A DNA stretch of 64,000 bases from NCBI GenBank assembly GCA_032622095.1, contig CP136061.1, positions 115,392,754 through 115,456,753 of the forward strand. Reading direction: 5' to 3'. Below the pieces are notes generated by a model that worked only from the letters and a program-made list of their open reading frames with translations, was not told the origin of the DNA and did not search any database. Below are positions 33,621-45,690 of this stretch, piece by piece. Each line of letters begins with the position of its first letter. The stretch's first letter is position 1. Origin of the DNA: Siphonodentalium dalli. Taxonomy: Eukaryota; Mollusca; Scaphopoda; Gadilida; Siphonodentaliidae. The position numbers and the translations under genes were made by a program.

Positions 33621-34382
33621 TTCGTTATTATATTATATACACTTTATAGTGTGTTTCAGAACGAAAACAAAATCAACAAAATCAACAAATTTGTAAATTT
33701 AAAAACAATTCAAACGTTGTTGTATTCCATGTCCCAGCCCGGACATATACACCAAATTTCAATAATATTCATTGAGAAACAACGGACCAAACGCCATATA
33801 ACACCCCGTATGCATCTTTTATTCCGAGTTGGCCTTTTATTCCGAGTTGGCACGCGCCATTGGAGCGAGTTAGCCCTGGGGCGAGTACGCCGATTCCGAC
33901 ACCTTTTCTATTTGCAGCAGGTTAAGTTTACGCGTAATTTAATTTACAAAGTTCCCCAATTAGTATCGTAAATAGAGCGACCTTATTTGACAGAGAATGC
34001 CTCTGTTATTGATTATAAAGTTGCTATACATTAAAAACGACAATTCACATGCTCGTTCAAGCGCAGTAGTCTATTTTCCCCAAGTTAAAGGACATCCACA
34101 AATACTAAATAACGCTAACTTACTGCCGAATGTTTTACACGACAACTGTTAACATATTTGGGCTGAATTCATCTGACGCGGTATTATTCCTCAAAATAAA
34201 CAACAAAACCATCGTTACTTGGAAATGTAGTTTGGGCTAACATTTACATAAATCCTCCACATCATTATTCCGACACACACGTCAGATGAAAAACTCACAT
34301 GAAGTAACCGGCCAAATTGGCCGAAATGACATATATTTTATATAATGTAATCTGTGGGTTCGAAAATTAAGTGGGCTTTTAA

Positions 34383-34619
34383 TCAACTTTGACTGAAAAA
34401 TGAAGCTAACGTTGGGAAATAATCAGGTTTTTTGGTAATGAAATGGAGTTGCATGGCTATATTTTGGAATATTTTGTTGGGAGTATTCCAGAACATGCAT
34501 TCGCCAGTTGAAATCGGAGCGGCAAGTAGCATTAATGTTTTGCGTCTTGTCGCTGTTCGCTTGACTTAGCCCGGTCGCTTGTGAGTTGTGTTGTCGTTCT
34601 GAAAAGAACCCAGCCGCCC
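34383..34619. other. Non-genic stretch
   Basis: No feature recognised; it leads into the retroelement remnant. Confidence 0.35.
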
Positions 34620-35425
34620 GAGCGATTCGACGTGAGTGATTTTGGACATGGCAGAGAATTATGGAGGTAATCCCCTCTGCCGTGGTCGCCGCCTTGGGCA
34701 GATTGTGTGTTGTGGATACCCTCAGCTGGACTCAACAGCAGGATGAGGAAGGCATCGTGCACCTGTCTGTGGAATACAGAACTGCAGCAGCTGGACATCA
34801 CCAGAGGCAGACGGTTCTGAACAGGGATTTCACCATCGGAGCCGGGAATATGAAGAAGACAAAGACCCCTTCACGCAGACACATGCAGGGACGCAGTTCG
34901 AAGGGCTGAGCGAAGAAAGAAGAAGGCATTATGTTGTAATTGATCGGCCGGCTGTCCCTTCCCACTCGGCTTTGACGACTGATGGTCACCTGCTCACCAC
35001 CGCGGGTGCTGCCGGAAGTATACAGCCCGGACGAAGTATGTGATACGCCCAGACCACCCCTCCCCACTGGAATGCTGACTGACATCAACCAGACATCTGC
35101 TGCTGATGCCGTGATGGAGATACAGACTTCCTTCACTCCAACGACTCCGGAATACATAAGCCCGGGCAATCGGCAAACCTATTTCCGTATACGCAAATAA
35201 TTTCGCAAGAACGATAATCCGAGAAGTTGCGATTGCAGCCCGGGGTCAGTACTGGCTACATCTCAGCGGAGCAGCTGGCAGAGATTGTGGCAAAATAGGA
35301 AGCCCTCATCGAAAAATCAAAGGAGACAATTTATAGGTGTGAAGAAAGAGAACAACGTTTAGCTATATGTCGGTCTCAACCGCTTGCCAACATCAACAAC
35401 TGAACGACAGAAAAAGAAGGCCAAC
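34620..35425 (+). pseudogene. ORF1/gag-like retroelement remnant
   Basis: A GC-richer block. The frame at 34661-34909 contains LSWTQQQDEEGIVHLSVEY and later MKKTKTPSRRHMQ; shifting frame by one continues RDAVRRAERRKKK. The order (SW...G-x-V-x-L, then a lysine/serine/arginine-rich KTPSRRRRD word) resembles ORF1 or gag-like proteins of invertebrate retroelements. A later piece reads ISAEQLAEIVAK, a stop, then EALIEKSKETIYRCEEREQR, a coiled-coil-like stretch. Stops and frameshifts make it a pseudogene. The class is an inference. Confidence 0.45.
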
Positions 35426-35639
35426 AAAAAGAAACAAAATAGATAATTTTCATCCACCATTTCACCCTCATGTTAAATGTCCAACCATTTCATGATTCAT
35501 CCATGATATCCAAATCCCTTAAATAAAGAGTATTATGGAAACTGAACTGGATGCATGATATATAAATATCCAGAATCAACGACCGAATCAACGGTCAACA
35601 GCAGAAAAGGTGGCCATATAAATTATACAGAAAAACGAG

Positions 35640-35995
35640 GAATAACAATATTACATACGCAGAGTATAAAAAGCTTCGAGATGCAGCAAATAAAAAAACT
35701 TAAAGAAGCCAAGCGAATTTAACTTTCGAACAATAGATATCAATACAGAATGCAGACAAAGGCATTCTGGCGTTATATATGTCCATAGAAGAACGAAGGT
35801 AAAAAAGGGAATATCCGATCTCAACCGAACGGAAGATGCATGGTCCTTTATTAACAAAATAACAGGAGAAAGCAGAGCTTTTGAACGAATACTTTGCGTC
35901 GTTTTTTTTACTGAAGAAGATACTACGAACATGCCAATTTCGGACATATATGAGAAGTATTTGGAACCAAGACTATTGGAACTCCGCAAGAATAT
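35640..35995 (+). pseudogene. LINE remnant: endonuclease-RT linker region
   Basis: Broken frames read AEYKKLRDAANKK, then ISDLNRTEDAWSFINKITG, and, with a shift in the T run near 35905, LNEYFASFFTEEDTTNMP. The word N-x-Y/F-F-A-S-x-F-T-x-E-D lies just before the reverse transcriptase domain of many CR1/Jockey/RTE-type LINEs. Several stops; the reverse transcriptase itself is absent. It may belong to the same element as the block at 34620-35425. Confidence 0.7.
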
Positions 35996-36332
35996 ATATA
36001 TATACGACCGCATGCATGCGGGTATACAATGAAAATAACAACATGCCTCCAGACAAGAATCTTATCGCCAATTTAGTATGGACTTGATGGTGTTTGCGTT
36101 ACGGAGTGGACATTTTATATACTTGCATGAGACACCGATTTTATCGTATTTCTCAACCTGTTATATTTTGAACAGATATGCAATAATTATAGCACGACCT
36201 TCCGCTGATATTTCGTTTGACTTCACAATTATTGTTCTTTTGTGGAAAAGTATACACCTGTATTTGTCAATTTTAAACCAGAGGTCTAGAATAGTATTGT
36301 GTATTATATAGGCATATAATTATAGGCCTACA

Positions 36333-37253
36333 TTAAATGGATACTGTACCCAAATGTTGTTGTTTGTTTCTGTAGTCTCTGAGTCGGAGAATAAGGTAAC
36401 AATTTTTCCATTATTTGAAAGTCTGTTGAGTACGAAGTAGTGTTACGGATGGCAAATTTACCGGAATGCAAAAATACAAATTGTTGTTGTCGAGTAATTT
36501 TTGTACAGTTTTCAACCAAATGTATCAAATAAAGTTTTATCACATAATTTGGCCATAAAAGCAGTTTCATAATTATCGGTAATAGACACGTTTAATATCA
36601 GCGCGTGCGATGACGTCACGGCGTTCTTCAAATCACTTGCGATCGCTGTAGTTTATGATTGTTGTTTTCGATGAATATTTCGCGTTGCTTCGGGTTTATT
36701 TGATCATGTGATAAAAGGTATCTCACACTCGTCCTATTTTATACGTAATTTATCAACCTCGTCTTCTAAATTCTATTTGAGCCTCGGTAAACCTCGGCTC
36801 AAATCGAATTTAGTGAACTCGGTTGATAAATTCCGTATAAAATAGAAACTCATGTGAGATCCTCTATTTATTATATATGCATACTAGTCCCATATACTCA
36901 TTTATCGTCAATAGTCAGTGAGTGGCTTGAGTTTTCTCCCCGTATCAGCATACTGTTTCAAACGATCATGTGTGCAATGGGTTTACTAATCCAGTATCCC
37001 TCAATTATAATTTGGTTACGTCTGGTACACGGAAATTCGTATTTTAATTTACGCCATTTTATGGCTCCAGCCATAAATTCAATTTATATTAAATTAATAA
37101 CTTTTAAATTATTAAATTTTAAGATAGCCTATTAACATAAGCGTTTACAGAATACATCTTCGACTCAAATTACTTATGTTTCTATATATTATCGATAATA
37201 GATCGTTGTTATCATCGGAAATTTATTGAAAATGGCGTACAGTACCCCTTTAA
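36333..37253. mobile_element. Non-autonomous TTAA-type element (AAAGGGGTACTGTACGCC family), copy 2
   Basis: Same interior as 11967-12537 ('ggagaataaggtaac', 'aagtctgttgagtacgaag') with TTAA edges. The left end is diverged (TTAAATGGATACTGTACCC). An insertion of about 330 bases (36541-36875) contains a 145-base palindrome. Copy 1 lacks this insertion, so it is later. Confidence 0.85.
36718..36861. repeat. Palindrome within the insertion
   Basis: 'gtatctcacactcgtcctat' then 'tttatacg' pairs with 'cgtataaaatagaaactcat' then 'gtgagatcc'; the centre is 'tttgagcctcggtaaacctc' then 'ggctcaaa'. A hairpin MITE of about 145 bases. Confidence 0.8.
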
Positions 37254-37323
37254 AAATTTTGAATTCGGATATTGTCCATCGGGTTCAAGGTTCAAGAAAT
37301 GAATATTTAAAAAAAATTCTTCT

Positions 37324-37719
37324 TTAAAGGTACTCAATCCGATAAAACTCCTCTCAATTACTTTTTCAATGGCTTCGGGGGTCAAAAATATTTGATTCGA
37401 GTTGAGGAATCCACCCATCAAAGCTCAGATTTATTAGATATCGATTTTAGAAATCTATTATTTTTCATTATCGGGAATACTTTCTGTCCCAGAAGTTTAC
37501 CGAAAAAGCCGACCGACATGCTCTCGATACTAAATTCCATTGAACAAAATGTTGCTATACAACACATTTTGGGCAATTATATATACGATAGTTCACAGTC
37601 GTTAGCATTATTTTTTGATAATTAGTCGATTCTGATAACTAAAGTGACCTTTGATAAAATTTTGTTGTTGTTGGAATCTGTTGAGATGGGGACCCTCTGA
37701 TCGGAATGAGTACCTTTAA
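37324..37719. mobile_element. TTAA-type MITE (AAAGGTACTCAATCCG family), copy 1
   Basis: Ends TTAAAGGTACTCAATCCG and CGGAATGAGTACCTTTAA with TTAA edges. The interior has 'caaaaatatttgattcgagt' and 'cccatcaaagctcagattt'. It sits exactly at the left border of foldback copy 2 and probably replaced its first 75 bases. Confidence 0.9.
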
Positions 37720-38075
37720 TGTCTCCTCTATTTTATTTTTGGTTGCTAACAAGGAAACAAAAGTGGCAGCACTAGACAGGATGGCGTCCATGTCGCCCAT
37801 TTTGCTTGACATGCGTCATGTCTCTTTGATCTTCATTATAGTAAATATAATATCAAATGCGATTTTATTTTCAACTCGATTCGTTATGCTTATATACCAC
37901 GCTTATACATGTTAGTAAAAAATCAGACACCAAATTCCAATAAGGCGGCCAAGATGGCGGCCGAAATTGGAAAATGTGCCAAAGTTTCGACATTTCAGAA
38001 ACTATCGTTTGTTTCTGTGGCAAAACATGAGCATCTATGATATTTATTTATGCATGTATCTCATAGAAGAGTCAT

Positions 38076-38563
38076 TTAAAGGTACTCAATCCGGTAAAAC
38101 TCCTCTCAATTACTATTTCAATGGCTTTGGGGGTCAAAAATATTTGATTCGAGTCGAGGAAGTCACCCATCAAAGCTCAGATTTGTTAGATATCGATTTT
38201 AGAAATCTATTATTTTTCATTATCGGGAATACTTTCTGGCCCAGAACTCAGTCAAAATTGCGTTATTATTACCTCTTGATTTTAGAGTTATCCATCCTTG
38301 TCTGTTTGAATTGTGTTTTGGTGTACACATCTCGCGCAGGTTACGAAACTGACGGCAATTATTAGTACTCATCTCGAGAAACTAACAAATTTCAAAAATC
38401 AATATCTAATAACTCTGAGCTTTGTTTGATGGGTTCCTCGACTCGAATCAAATATTTTTTACCCCCAAAGCCAAAGAAATAGTAATATAAGACCCTCTGA
38501 TCGGATTGTTGTTGTTGGAATCTGTTGAGATGGGGACCCTCTGTTCGGATTGAGTACCTTTAA
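38076..38563. mobile_element. TTAA-type MITE (AAAGGTACTCAATCCG family), copy 2
   Basis: Same ends and interior as 37324-37719. The right half carries an inverted copy of the 'gattcgagtcgaggaa' segment (38430-38460), so this version is itself nearly palindromic. Inserted in the left arm of foldback copy 2; the homologous point in copy 1 (about 1718) is uninterrupted, which defines the insertion cleanly. Confidence 0.9.
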
Positions 38564-39425
38564 GAATATAATGAGACCATTATATGCATTCTTGACCGGA
38601 TATTTTTGCCCGATATCACGTTTTTTTCAAAATGCCGGTATAATCCGATCAAAGCCGAATCGACGATATAATCACGTATATCTGTTTCAAACAATGCAGT
38701 GGGTGTTAACTTTTATTATTATAAATCCACCAATGCATATATATGTGTAGGAGGTACCCGGGCTAGAATTCCTATTATACTTGATTTGATGAATATTCAC
38801 TAAAATCCAAGATGGCTGCCAAAATGACGACAAGAAATGAAAAATCACAAAGAAAATCGCTCATTTTCACACCATGCAGTGAGCGTTATTATCGCGACAA
38901 CTCCACACATGCTTACTTTTGTAAGTCGGTAGTACTTTGGTGAAGTACTTTCCTTATATCTCATCCAACATAAAGTCCCCCAAATCCAAGATGGACGCCC
39001 TAAATGGCGCACATAAATTTAAAAAATCGCCGAAAATCCCTCATCAGTGGGCGTTATTGTCATGACAAATCCACCCATGCTTATGTATACGTTTGATTTG
39101 GGAATACTGATGCGAAGTAATTACCTTATATCCCCTCCAGGAAATAGCTTCCCAATTAGAAGATGGTGGCTAAAACGGTGTTCGAAATTTGAAAAGTCGT
39201 TGATATTCCTTTACTTACTTATACAATGTGCGTTATTGTTACGTGAATAATGTGAATTCCACCCATATTTACATCTGGTAGTGAACATGGATACGAAGCA
39301 TTCATTTGATACCCATGCCAAGATAGCTATATATATAGCGGAAATACTGGTGGCCAGAAATTGAATAGTCGTCGATATTTTCACACTATCATTTTCACTG
39401 TTGTCATTATGTCAATATGTATAAT

Positions 39426-39805
39426 AGACATAACGGCAGGGGCGCCGGAAGCATCCAAGGACAGGGGGACAGAGCCTACAAAAAGGGCACTTTTCCGCAA
39501 AAAAGGGCATTTTCTCCGCAAACTCGGGAAAATAACCATAAATTCATTGTGGCAAAAATCACTATTTTAATGGTATTTGTCCGTTTTTATGGCCGTTTTG
39601 TGATAAAATTGACAAAAAATTAATATTCCTTGTGAAATTGGTGGTATTTGGACCAGAAAAGTAACATTTTGCTATAAAAACACGAGATTAAACACACAAA
39701 AAGCATTTTCTGTCTCCAGAAAAAAGGCAAGTCCTGCCCTGCTCGCCCCCTTGGTCAAGGGCAGGGGTGTCAGCTGCCCCCTCTGCCCCCCTCTTCCGGC
39801 TCCCC
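39426..39805. repeat. Segment with inverted 'aggggcgccggaag' ends
   Basis: 'gcaggggcgccggaagcatc' (39436) is roughly complemented by 'ctcttccggctcccctgc' (39790-39807), bracketing about 370 bases that are absent from foldback copy 1. A probable further insertion; no coding content. Confidence 0.55.
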
Positions 39806-40055
39806 TGCATAACGGTGCATAATTCATTTATCAGTTCCTATTCAAAACGTCTTCAAACGCACAGCGCAGCTATAGTAGAATATTGGGAGGACGAAAACCC
39901 ACAATGAACAAGAAATCCAATGTCAGAAATGGTAACGCGCTCAAGATCGTATATTATATACCCATGCATGATTGTAATTATAGAATATAAAACATATGGG
40001 TTTCACGAATGGCCAACTCATAATTCCGTTAAAACAACTAATCCTTCAAATTATT

Positions 40056-40072
<17 letters not shown>

Positions 40073-40110
<38 letters not shown>
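40073..40110. repeat. (AT)n microsatellite
   Basis: An uninterrupted TA/AT run of about 38 bases. Confidence 0.95.
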
Positions 40111-40112
<2 letters not shown>

Positions 40113-40789
40113 GGGTTATCACTGAAGGTTTCTAATGCATCTCACCAGAATTCCCAACTACACCTTTTACCGGACTCGACCTCCGGATCGCAGTTCGACT
40201 TTTAATCCGTCCCAAAAATTCCCATTTCTATAAATAAAACGCCCATGGCCCATGCATGTATACCAAGAATCAGCGAAACATTATACACGGGGAGCGCGAA
40301 ATAATCGCGATGTGGCATTTCGATATCCATTCTCCATGCAGTAAACGCGGATAATGTCCTTAACCGTATATATATGTGCGCCTTAACAGTCATATTATGA
40401 CTATCAAGATTCCGAACAACTACCTGAGCTTATTCTGACTAAGTTGCCACATTCAAGATTATCTGGACCAGCGTCCGTCTCTTTATCGGATTAATCTATC
40501 TCGCTTACACCAACACAGTATTATACAATTCATGCGAGAATGGTCCCACTAATCACAACATTTCAAACAGTACATAATTATGCCAGTGTTCAGATCACAA
40601 TTTTGTCACAAAAGCCATGGGGGAGGGGTCGGAAAAAATTCCCTTCGACCCTTGTTGGGACACCGTGTCCAATTTTTTCCCCGACCATATTTTAACACCC
40701 ACCCCCTTTAACATTAAAACAGGGATTTGCGGGAAAAATTCATTGTAAACAGCTGCATGTATATCAATTTCTGTGCATACTATTTGTCA

Positions 40790-41060
40790 TGGATGTTAAC
40801 ATTGGTATGTAAATAGGAACGAGTAATTTTGGGGTCATTCGGCCAAAACAAAAAATGGCTGCCAGCGGCCATCTTGGATTTCAAAATTCAATCCATTAGC
40901 ATGGGCTACAGGCTATACTGTTTTCTGATCATCATGGCATTTTTCATTTATGTTAATATTGACATTCTAAGGTGTTTAAGCCAAACTCATTGCAAAAACA
41001 GTCAAAAAGACTTGCAGGAGAAAAAAAGTTTGAGTTGCGGAATTTTTTTTTTCCCATCGA
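40790..41060. repeat. Dispersed repeat with 'cagcggccatcttggattt' core
   Basis: It matches one unit of the tandem array at 63180-64000 ('ggaacgagt..ttttggggtc', 'cattcggccaaaa', 'gggctacagg'). It sits between the two arms of foldback copy 2. Confidence 0.85.
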
Positions 41061-42382
41061 CCACCCACCCACCCCATTCTCGACAAGCTTCATTCGTGGT
41101 ATAGCATATGGTATATTTCATCTGCTATGGGATTTGAGCGTCATCTTGCGAGATACACTAGAAAAGCAAACAGTCGATGAGTATACAATAGCCTTCAAAG
41201 GGTCCACTCTATCTACGTTTTTCTCAGCTTTGGTGACATGATCACAGTATGTACACCTGTCCTGTATGATCTTTCTAGTCAGTTATATAGCCACTTCTCG
41301 ATATTATGGTTAGTCAATTCACAAACTCAGCGAATGCATTACCGTACCTGTGCAACTTATGCAGGGGTTTGAGGTTGCTATTTTGCTTTCCCTTAACGGA
41401 TGTCTCTCTGCTAAGGCCGTAGAAGAAAACAATGTACGCAGGCTCGTTGACCATTATCCTAAGAAATCTTTGTGACGTCCAGCAGTCGTTTCGATCTCCG
41501 AAGACCTCACATCAGATAAGAACAATACACATGGTGCTAGTTTGTGGCCATGCGTCATGACAGTGGATATGACTGATAGGAAACAATTTCTTGGATGAAA
41601 GGTAAGATAATTACTTCGACTCAATATTCCCAACTCAACTCAAGAATGGATGCATGGTGTTGTAATGAAAAATAACGCCCACTAATTTGAATATATGAGG
41701 AATTTTGGGTGATTTTTGGGTGATATTTCAAAATATGTCCACTATTTTTGTAGCCATTTTGGATTTGGGAGAATTTTGTTGCATGAGATATACATGTAAG
41801 GAAATTACTTCGCCTTAGTATTCCCTACTCACAACAGTAAGCATGGATTGACGTATCATGACTGATGTGAAAATCAGCGATTTTTTGGTGATTTTTAAAT
41901 TTCTGGCCGCCATTTCAAAATGGCCGTCATCTTGGTTTGGGTGAATATTTATCAAATCAAGTATAAGAGGAATCCTATCCGGCAAAACTATCCGGCCAGG
42001 AATGCACATTATGATCTCATTGTGTGCGAAAATGACTCGTCTATAAGATGAATGCATAAAACACGCCAAGATTCCCATGTTTCCCACAGAGACAAACGCG
42101 ATAGGTGGTGAAATGTCGAAAGTTTAGCACATCTTCAGATTTCGGCCGCCATCTTGGCCGCCATATATTGGATATTGGTATCAGATTTTTGACTAACTTG
42201 TAAGCGTGGTATGTCAGCATAACGAATCGAGTTGAAAATAAAACCGCATGTGATATTATATTTACATATAGTGGCGATCAAAGAAACCCAGCACTTGGTG
42301 CATATCAAGCAAAATGGCCGCCATGATGGATGCCATCTTGTCTGCATGGAGTCAAGATTGACTGGAGTCTGGAATCTTGTTA

Positions 42383-42846
42383 TTAAAGGTACTAAATCCG
42401 ATCAGACGGTCCACATATCATCAAGTTACAACAACAACAACAACAACAACAACACCAACACTTCTTCAAAATACGCTTAAAATTGTTATCAGAATATATT
42501 AATTACAACAAAATAATGCTAACCGCTGTCAACTATGGTATAAAATTTCCCAAAACGTGTTATTTATCGACATGTTTTTCAACGAAATATGGTCGTATTA
42601 ATTATCACTTAATTTAAGAGTTATCCTTCTTCATCCGCAATTTTGTCGGAGACAATCGGTTTGACGAGTCGTTTCTGGGCCACAAATTATTACATATTTC
42701 GAGAAATAAAAAATTTCACAAATCGATATCTGATCGATCACTCTGAGCTTTGATGTGTGGGTTCCTTGACTCGAATCTAATATTTTTCACACCCGAAGTC
42801 AAAGAAATAGTCATCTGGAAGCGTTATTTCGGATTATCATCTTTAA
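42383..42846. mobile_element. TTAA-type MITE, diverged relative of AAAGGTACTCAATCCG family
   Basis: Left end TTAAAGGTACTAAATCCGAT; the right end near 42846 is diverged but keeps TTAA. An (AAC)n microsatellite (42428-42456) fills the position where other copies have 'caacaacaacaatccgatca'. The interior keeps 'gagctttgatg.gtgggttcc'. Confidence 0.7.
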
Positions 42847-42969
42847 CAACCGACAAAAATAGTGGAGACATTAAAGAAGAAAATTAGTGGGGTGAAGTTG
42901 AGTCCTGGTGGGCACACGGGGTGCAAAGTTCGACTGATACTAGTGATAGTGATATATATACATAGTTAT

Positions 42970-43261
42970 ATCGCCTGGACTATATATATATATATATATA
43001 GACATACGTACGTGCCTATATACCGGTAGGCCTATTGCTGACTGCTAAAATAATCATTCAATGTTTTTTTTAAATATGTTTTTCGGGTATTGAATAAATT
43101 CAACCCATATGCGAATTCCGAATTTATAACACGCCAACGCTTGAAATGCTGTAAAAACTAAAAAAAAAGAAGAAGAGCCAATTGTGTTCACAGATTCACT
43201 GAATGGAGGAGACGACGGAATTAGATGCGAAATTACGTTAATTGGATTTCGCGCACCTGTT
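42970..43261. other. Short non-genic stretch before the PICALM promoter
   Basis: It starts with an (AT)n run of 25 bases (42977-43001) and becomes unique, with CpG reappearing towards 43200. Confidence 0.5.
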
Positions 43262-43462
43262 AACTTTACTTAGTTGGTTAACGGAAGTCTCCCTGGTCAC
43301 GTGAGTTCTTTTCATCGACCTCTCACAACACCGCCATCTTTTGCAGTTGTTGGACATCCACCCCTTTTATATTGGCCAGTCCAAGACATTCATTCAATTT
43401 AAGGGCTCTGCCTGACCCTGACATTTGTATATAGGTTTTGTATACAAGTTAACTGAGTCAAA
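43262..43462 (+). promoter_or_regulatory. Probable PICALM promoter and 5' UTR
   Basis: Three binding-site-like words lie in 60 bases: ACGGAAGT (43281-43288, ETS type), GTCACGTGA (43296-43304, E-box of USF/MiT-TFE type) and CCGCCATCTTT (43331-43341, YY1 type). The start codon is about 120 bases further on. A 'ccttttatattgg' word lies at about 43364. The block is free of recognised transposons, unlike its surroundings. Transcription start not determinable; a 5' UTR intron is possible. Confidence 0.5.
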
Positions 43463-43592
43463 ATGTCGGGACAGAGTATAAAAGACCGTGTGACCGCTGC
43501 CAAACACAGTGTGACCGGTCAAAATTTGGCTAAAACGGTGTGCAAATCGACCACAGAAGAAATCATGGGACCTAAAAAGAAACATTTAGATG
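43463..43592 (+). CDS. PICALM: PICALM/AP180 clathrin-assembly protein, first coding exon
   Basis: The exon encodes the N terminus of the ANTH domain of the clathrin adaptor PICALM (AP180/LAP family), which binds PtdIns(4,5)P2 and clathrin at the plasma membrane during endocytosis. It has 43 codons plus one base, then a consensus donor GTAAGT (43593). The start reads [20 protein letters not shown] and the end [17 protein letters not shown]. These match the family's first residues almost position for position, including the lipid-binding lysines K28, K38 and K40 and H41. The next exon should begin with two bases completing the codon and encode the segment around CTNE; it was not found in the remaining 20 kb, so it is either missed because it is short or lies beyond the window. 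Vertebrate PICALM and SNAP91 share this exon, so a single invertebrate ancestor gene is equally apt. Confidence 0.92.
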
Positions 43593-44153
43593 GTAAGTAT
43601 ATGTACATTTTTATATCTATACCCAATTCATTATATGTTATGCATTACTGATCGACTGAAGTATAACAGATTATTTCTATAGCGAAGCAATATAATTATT
43701 TAGCAATTTTAGGATCGCACCAGTCTGACCAAAGTTACCATTCCAATTTCCAAACCTGTAAATTGTGTAAATTCACTGTAAATTGTAATGCTGTATCACC
43801 ACTGTCCACAGTCCGCACCATGTGGCAAATGTGAAAAATAAGCTACAATAGCTGAAATCAGCTATCGACCATGTTTGAACCGCCATGAGACCGCATTGAA
43901 AAATTACCATCAATGCAGTTTTAAGTGTTAACGCAACACGGTCGTAACGTTATACTCAGACGTGGTTGTAATTTTCAACACGTTCATCTCCACGAGGACG
44001 TGGAGAAGGTTTTATTCTGCTTTCATTCGTGCGCATGCATGCGTTCGTTTGCGCCCATGCGTTTTGTCGCGGTCCAGCTATAACCGTCAATGCAATATAA
44101 CACAGTCTGTGTAAATATCAATGCAACTAAATGCGGTCGACATAACCGCCAAC
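43593..44153 (+). other. PICALM intron 1, proximal part
   Basis: Unique AT-rich sequence with scattered 'aaccgc' and 'atgcggtc' words. No gene or repeat recognised before the first hAT element. Confidence 0.5.
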
Positions 44154-44608
44154 TAGAGATGGGCGGTACTCGGTATTTACCGTGCGGTATCGGTATCAGC
44201 GTAATACCGATTTACCGTACCGAATAAAAACTAAAAATACCATATTTTCGGTAATGAAATTATTCATGTGTTGCCAATGTATGTGCGTCACCTTGTCACC
44301 GTGGCCGTGACAAGCATGAATTGTATGACCGGTCAACCGTAAGCAACAAGAATCGGATAATTATGATAACTCGGTGTAACAAGTCGGTACTACATCATAA
44401 CATGTATTAGTCTATAATTGCAACATTGTTACATCAAGGCACTGCTGCCCGACGGCATCTTTGATCTTTACGACATATTAATGACAATGTAACTAACATC
44501 ATGACGTATGACTACTCATAGCAGGAGCGTTATGTGTCCATTTCGGTATCCGTCCAAATGGAAAATGCGTGGGCAACTCGGTATCTGTGTCCCAAGTTGG
44601 ATCGAAGC

Positions 44609-45690
44609 TAGTGATGTTCCGATAATGAAAAAGCTTATCGGACCGATTTCCGATAACTGGAGGCACAATCGGCCGATTTCCGATTCCGATGTTTATATAT
44701 ATTGTGCGTTTGTTCCTATAATGGACTTATATACACCCAATGCACTCCATATCCCGCATAGTATCAAAGCCAAATACATCAAAGAAATATATACACACTG
44801 TCGTGACAGTATTTCTGCCGACATCGGTTGTGTGCTTCCTTTGATGTATACCGGTAGTTGTTTTGACAAAGAGATCAAAGGTGCCGACTCAGAGTAACGT
44901 TATGACCATGTGTGGAACACTTGCATGCAGAGTAAAAGTCTTGATTGAATACTTGTAAGTTGCAACAATGTATGGAATGGCGATGATTATTAACTAAATT
45001 TTGATTGATGGATAATAATTGCTGTCATATTTGTCTGAGATTTCCCAAGTTTCCATTGGTCACACCTTTTATCTTTTAACAACTCGGAAGCTTTTATAGT
45101 TCCGCCTGCTCAATTTTTGTTTCGCAAGTTCAACGTGAAGCTAAGCGTATTTCATAGCATACGTTGTACAGACGAAAAAGCTAATTATGCCCCTACTAAC
45201 ATTGATCGTTATTGAAGACAGTTCTGATAACAACTGTATTATTTCATTCAGTGTGTTCTTCAAGTTATTGACATAGCATGTGACGTCACATGACACGTGC
45301 TCTAGAGGAAGCCTCACTGTAATCAGGTCAGCTTTTTAATTAAAGCTTTCTTTGAATCTATTTCGTGTCAACGCGATTGAACCAATAACTTCATATTACA
45401 CGGGATGTCGGGCATGTGTATTGCCATTCTTATAATATATCATCATATCAGACTGCTTTGATGATGCCAATGGCTTCTTTTTAGGCTGTTACAACTGCGT
45501 TTTACATTCAATACTACAGTTGTATTGCGTATGTTTATTAAAGCGTGCACATTGCGCTTAGATACTAGAACGTTTTTATTTATTTTGACAATCGGTAAAA
45601 GCCGATGTTCAACTGCGAGGTACGATTAATTTCCGATGGGCTATTATCGGCCGATGGCCGATTCCGATTCCGATTATCGGAACATCACTA
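44609..45690. mobile_element. hAT-type element 2 (1082 bp), nested in element 1
   Basis: Ends TAGTGATGTTCCGATAAT / ATTATCGGAACATCACTA, perfect 8-bp duplication ATCGAAGC (44601-44608, 45691-45698). Subterminal words 'ccgatttccgat' and 'atcggccgat'. The plus frame 44508-44897 crosses its left end and is therefore not a host gene. Confidence 0.93.

Larger units (their letters stand above)
30643..34382. mobile_element. TTAA-type element with TTAAAGGCCCACTTAATTTTC ends
   Basis: The left end (30643) and right end (reverse of 34352-34382) are inverted: 'aaaggcccacttaattttcg' against 'cgaaaattaagtgggctttt', with TTAA at both edges. The 3.7-kb interior holds other repeats (31430-31740, 31950-33620). 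No transposase recognised. It may be a true element enlarged by later insertions. Confidence 0.65.
37720..42969. mobile_element. Foldback-type transposon, copy 2 (degraded)
   Basis: Homologous to 1286-6248: the left part follows copy 1 from 'gtctcctcta' onwards (37720), and the right part ends 'gaaaattagtggggtgaagt' ... 'cgcctggactat' near 42969. Arms are about 37720-40600 and 41075-42969. They are interrupted by a TTAA-type MITE (38076-38563), an (AT)n tract, a dispersed repeat (40790-41060) and a second MITE (42383-42846). More substitutions and indels than copy 1 indicate greater age. Confidence 0.8.

Noticed and set aside
44508-44897. Plus-strand frame of 129 codons as a host gene
   Set aside because: It crosses the left end of hAT element 2 (44609), so it cannot be an undisturbed gene.
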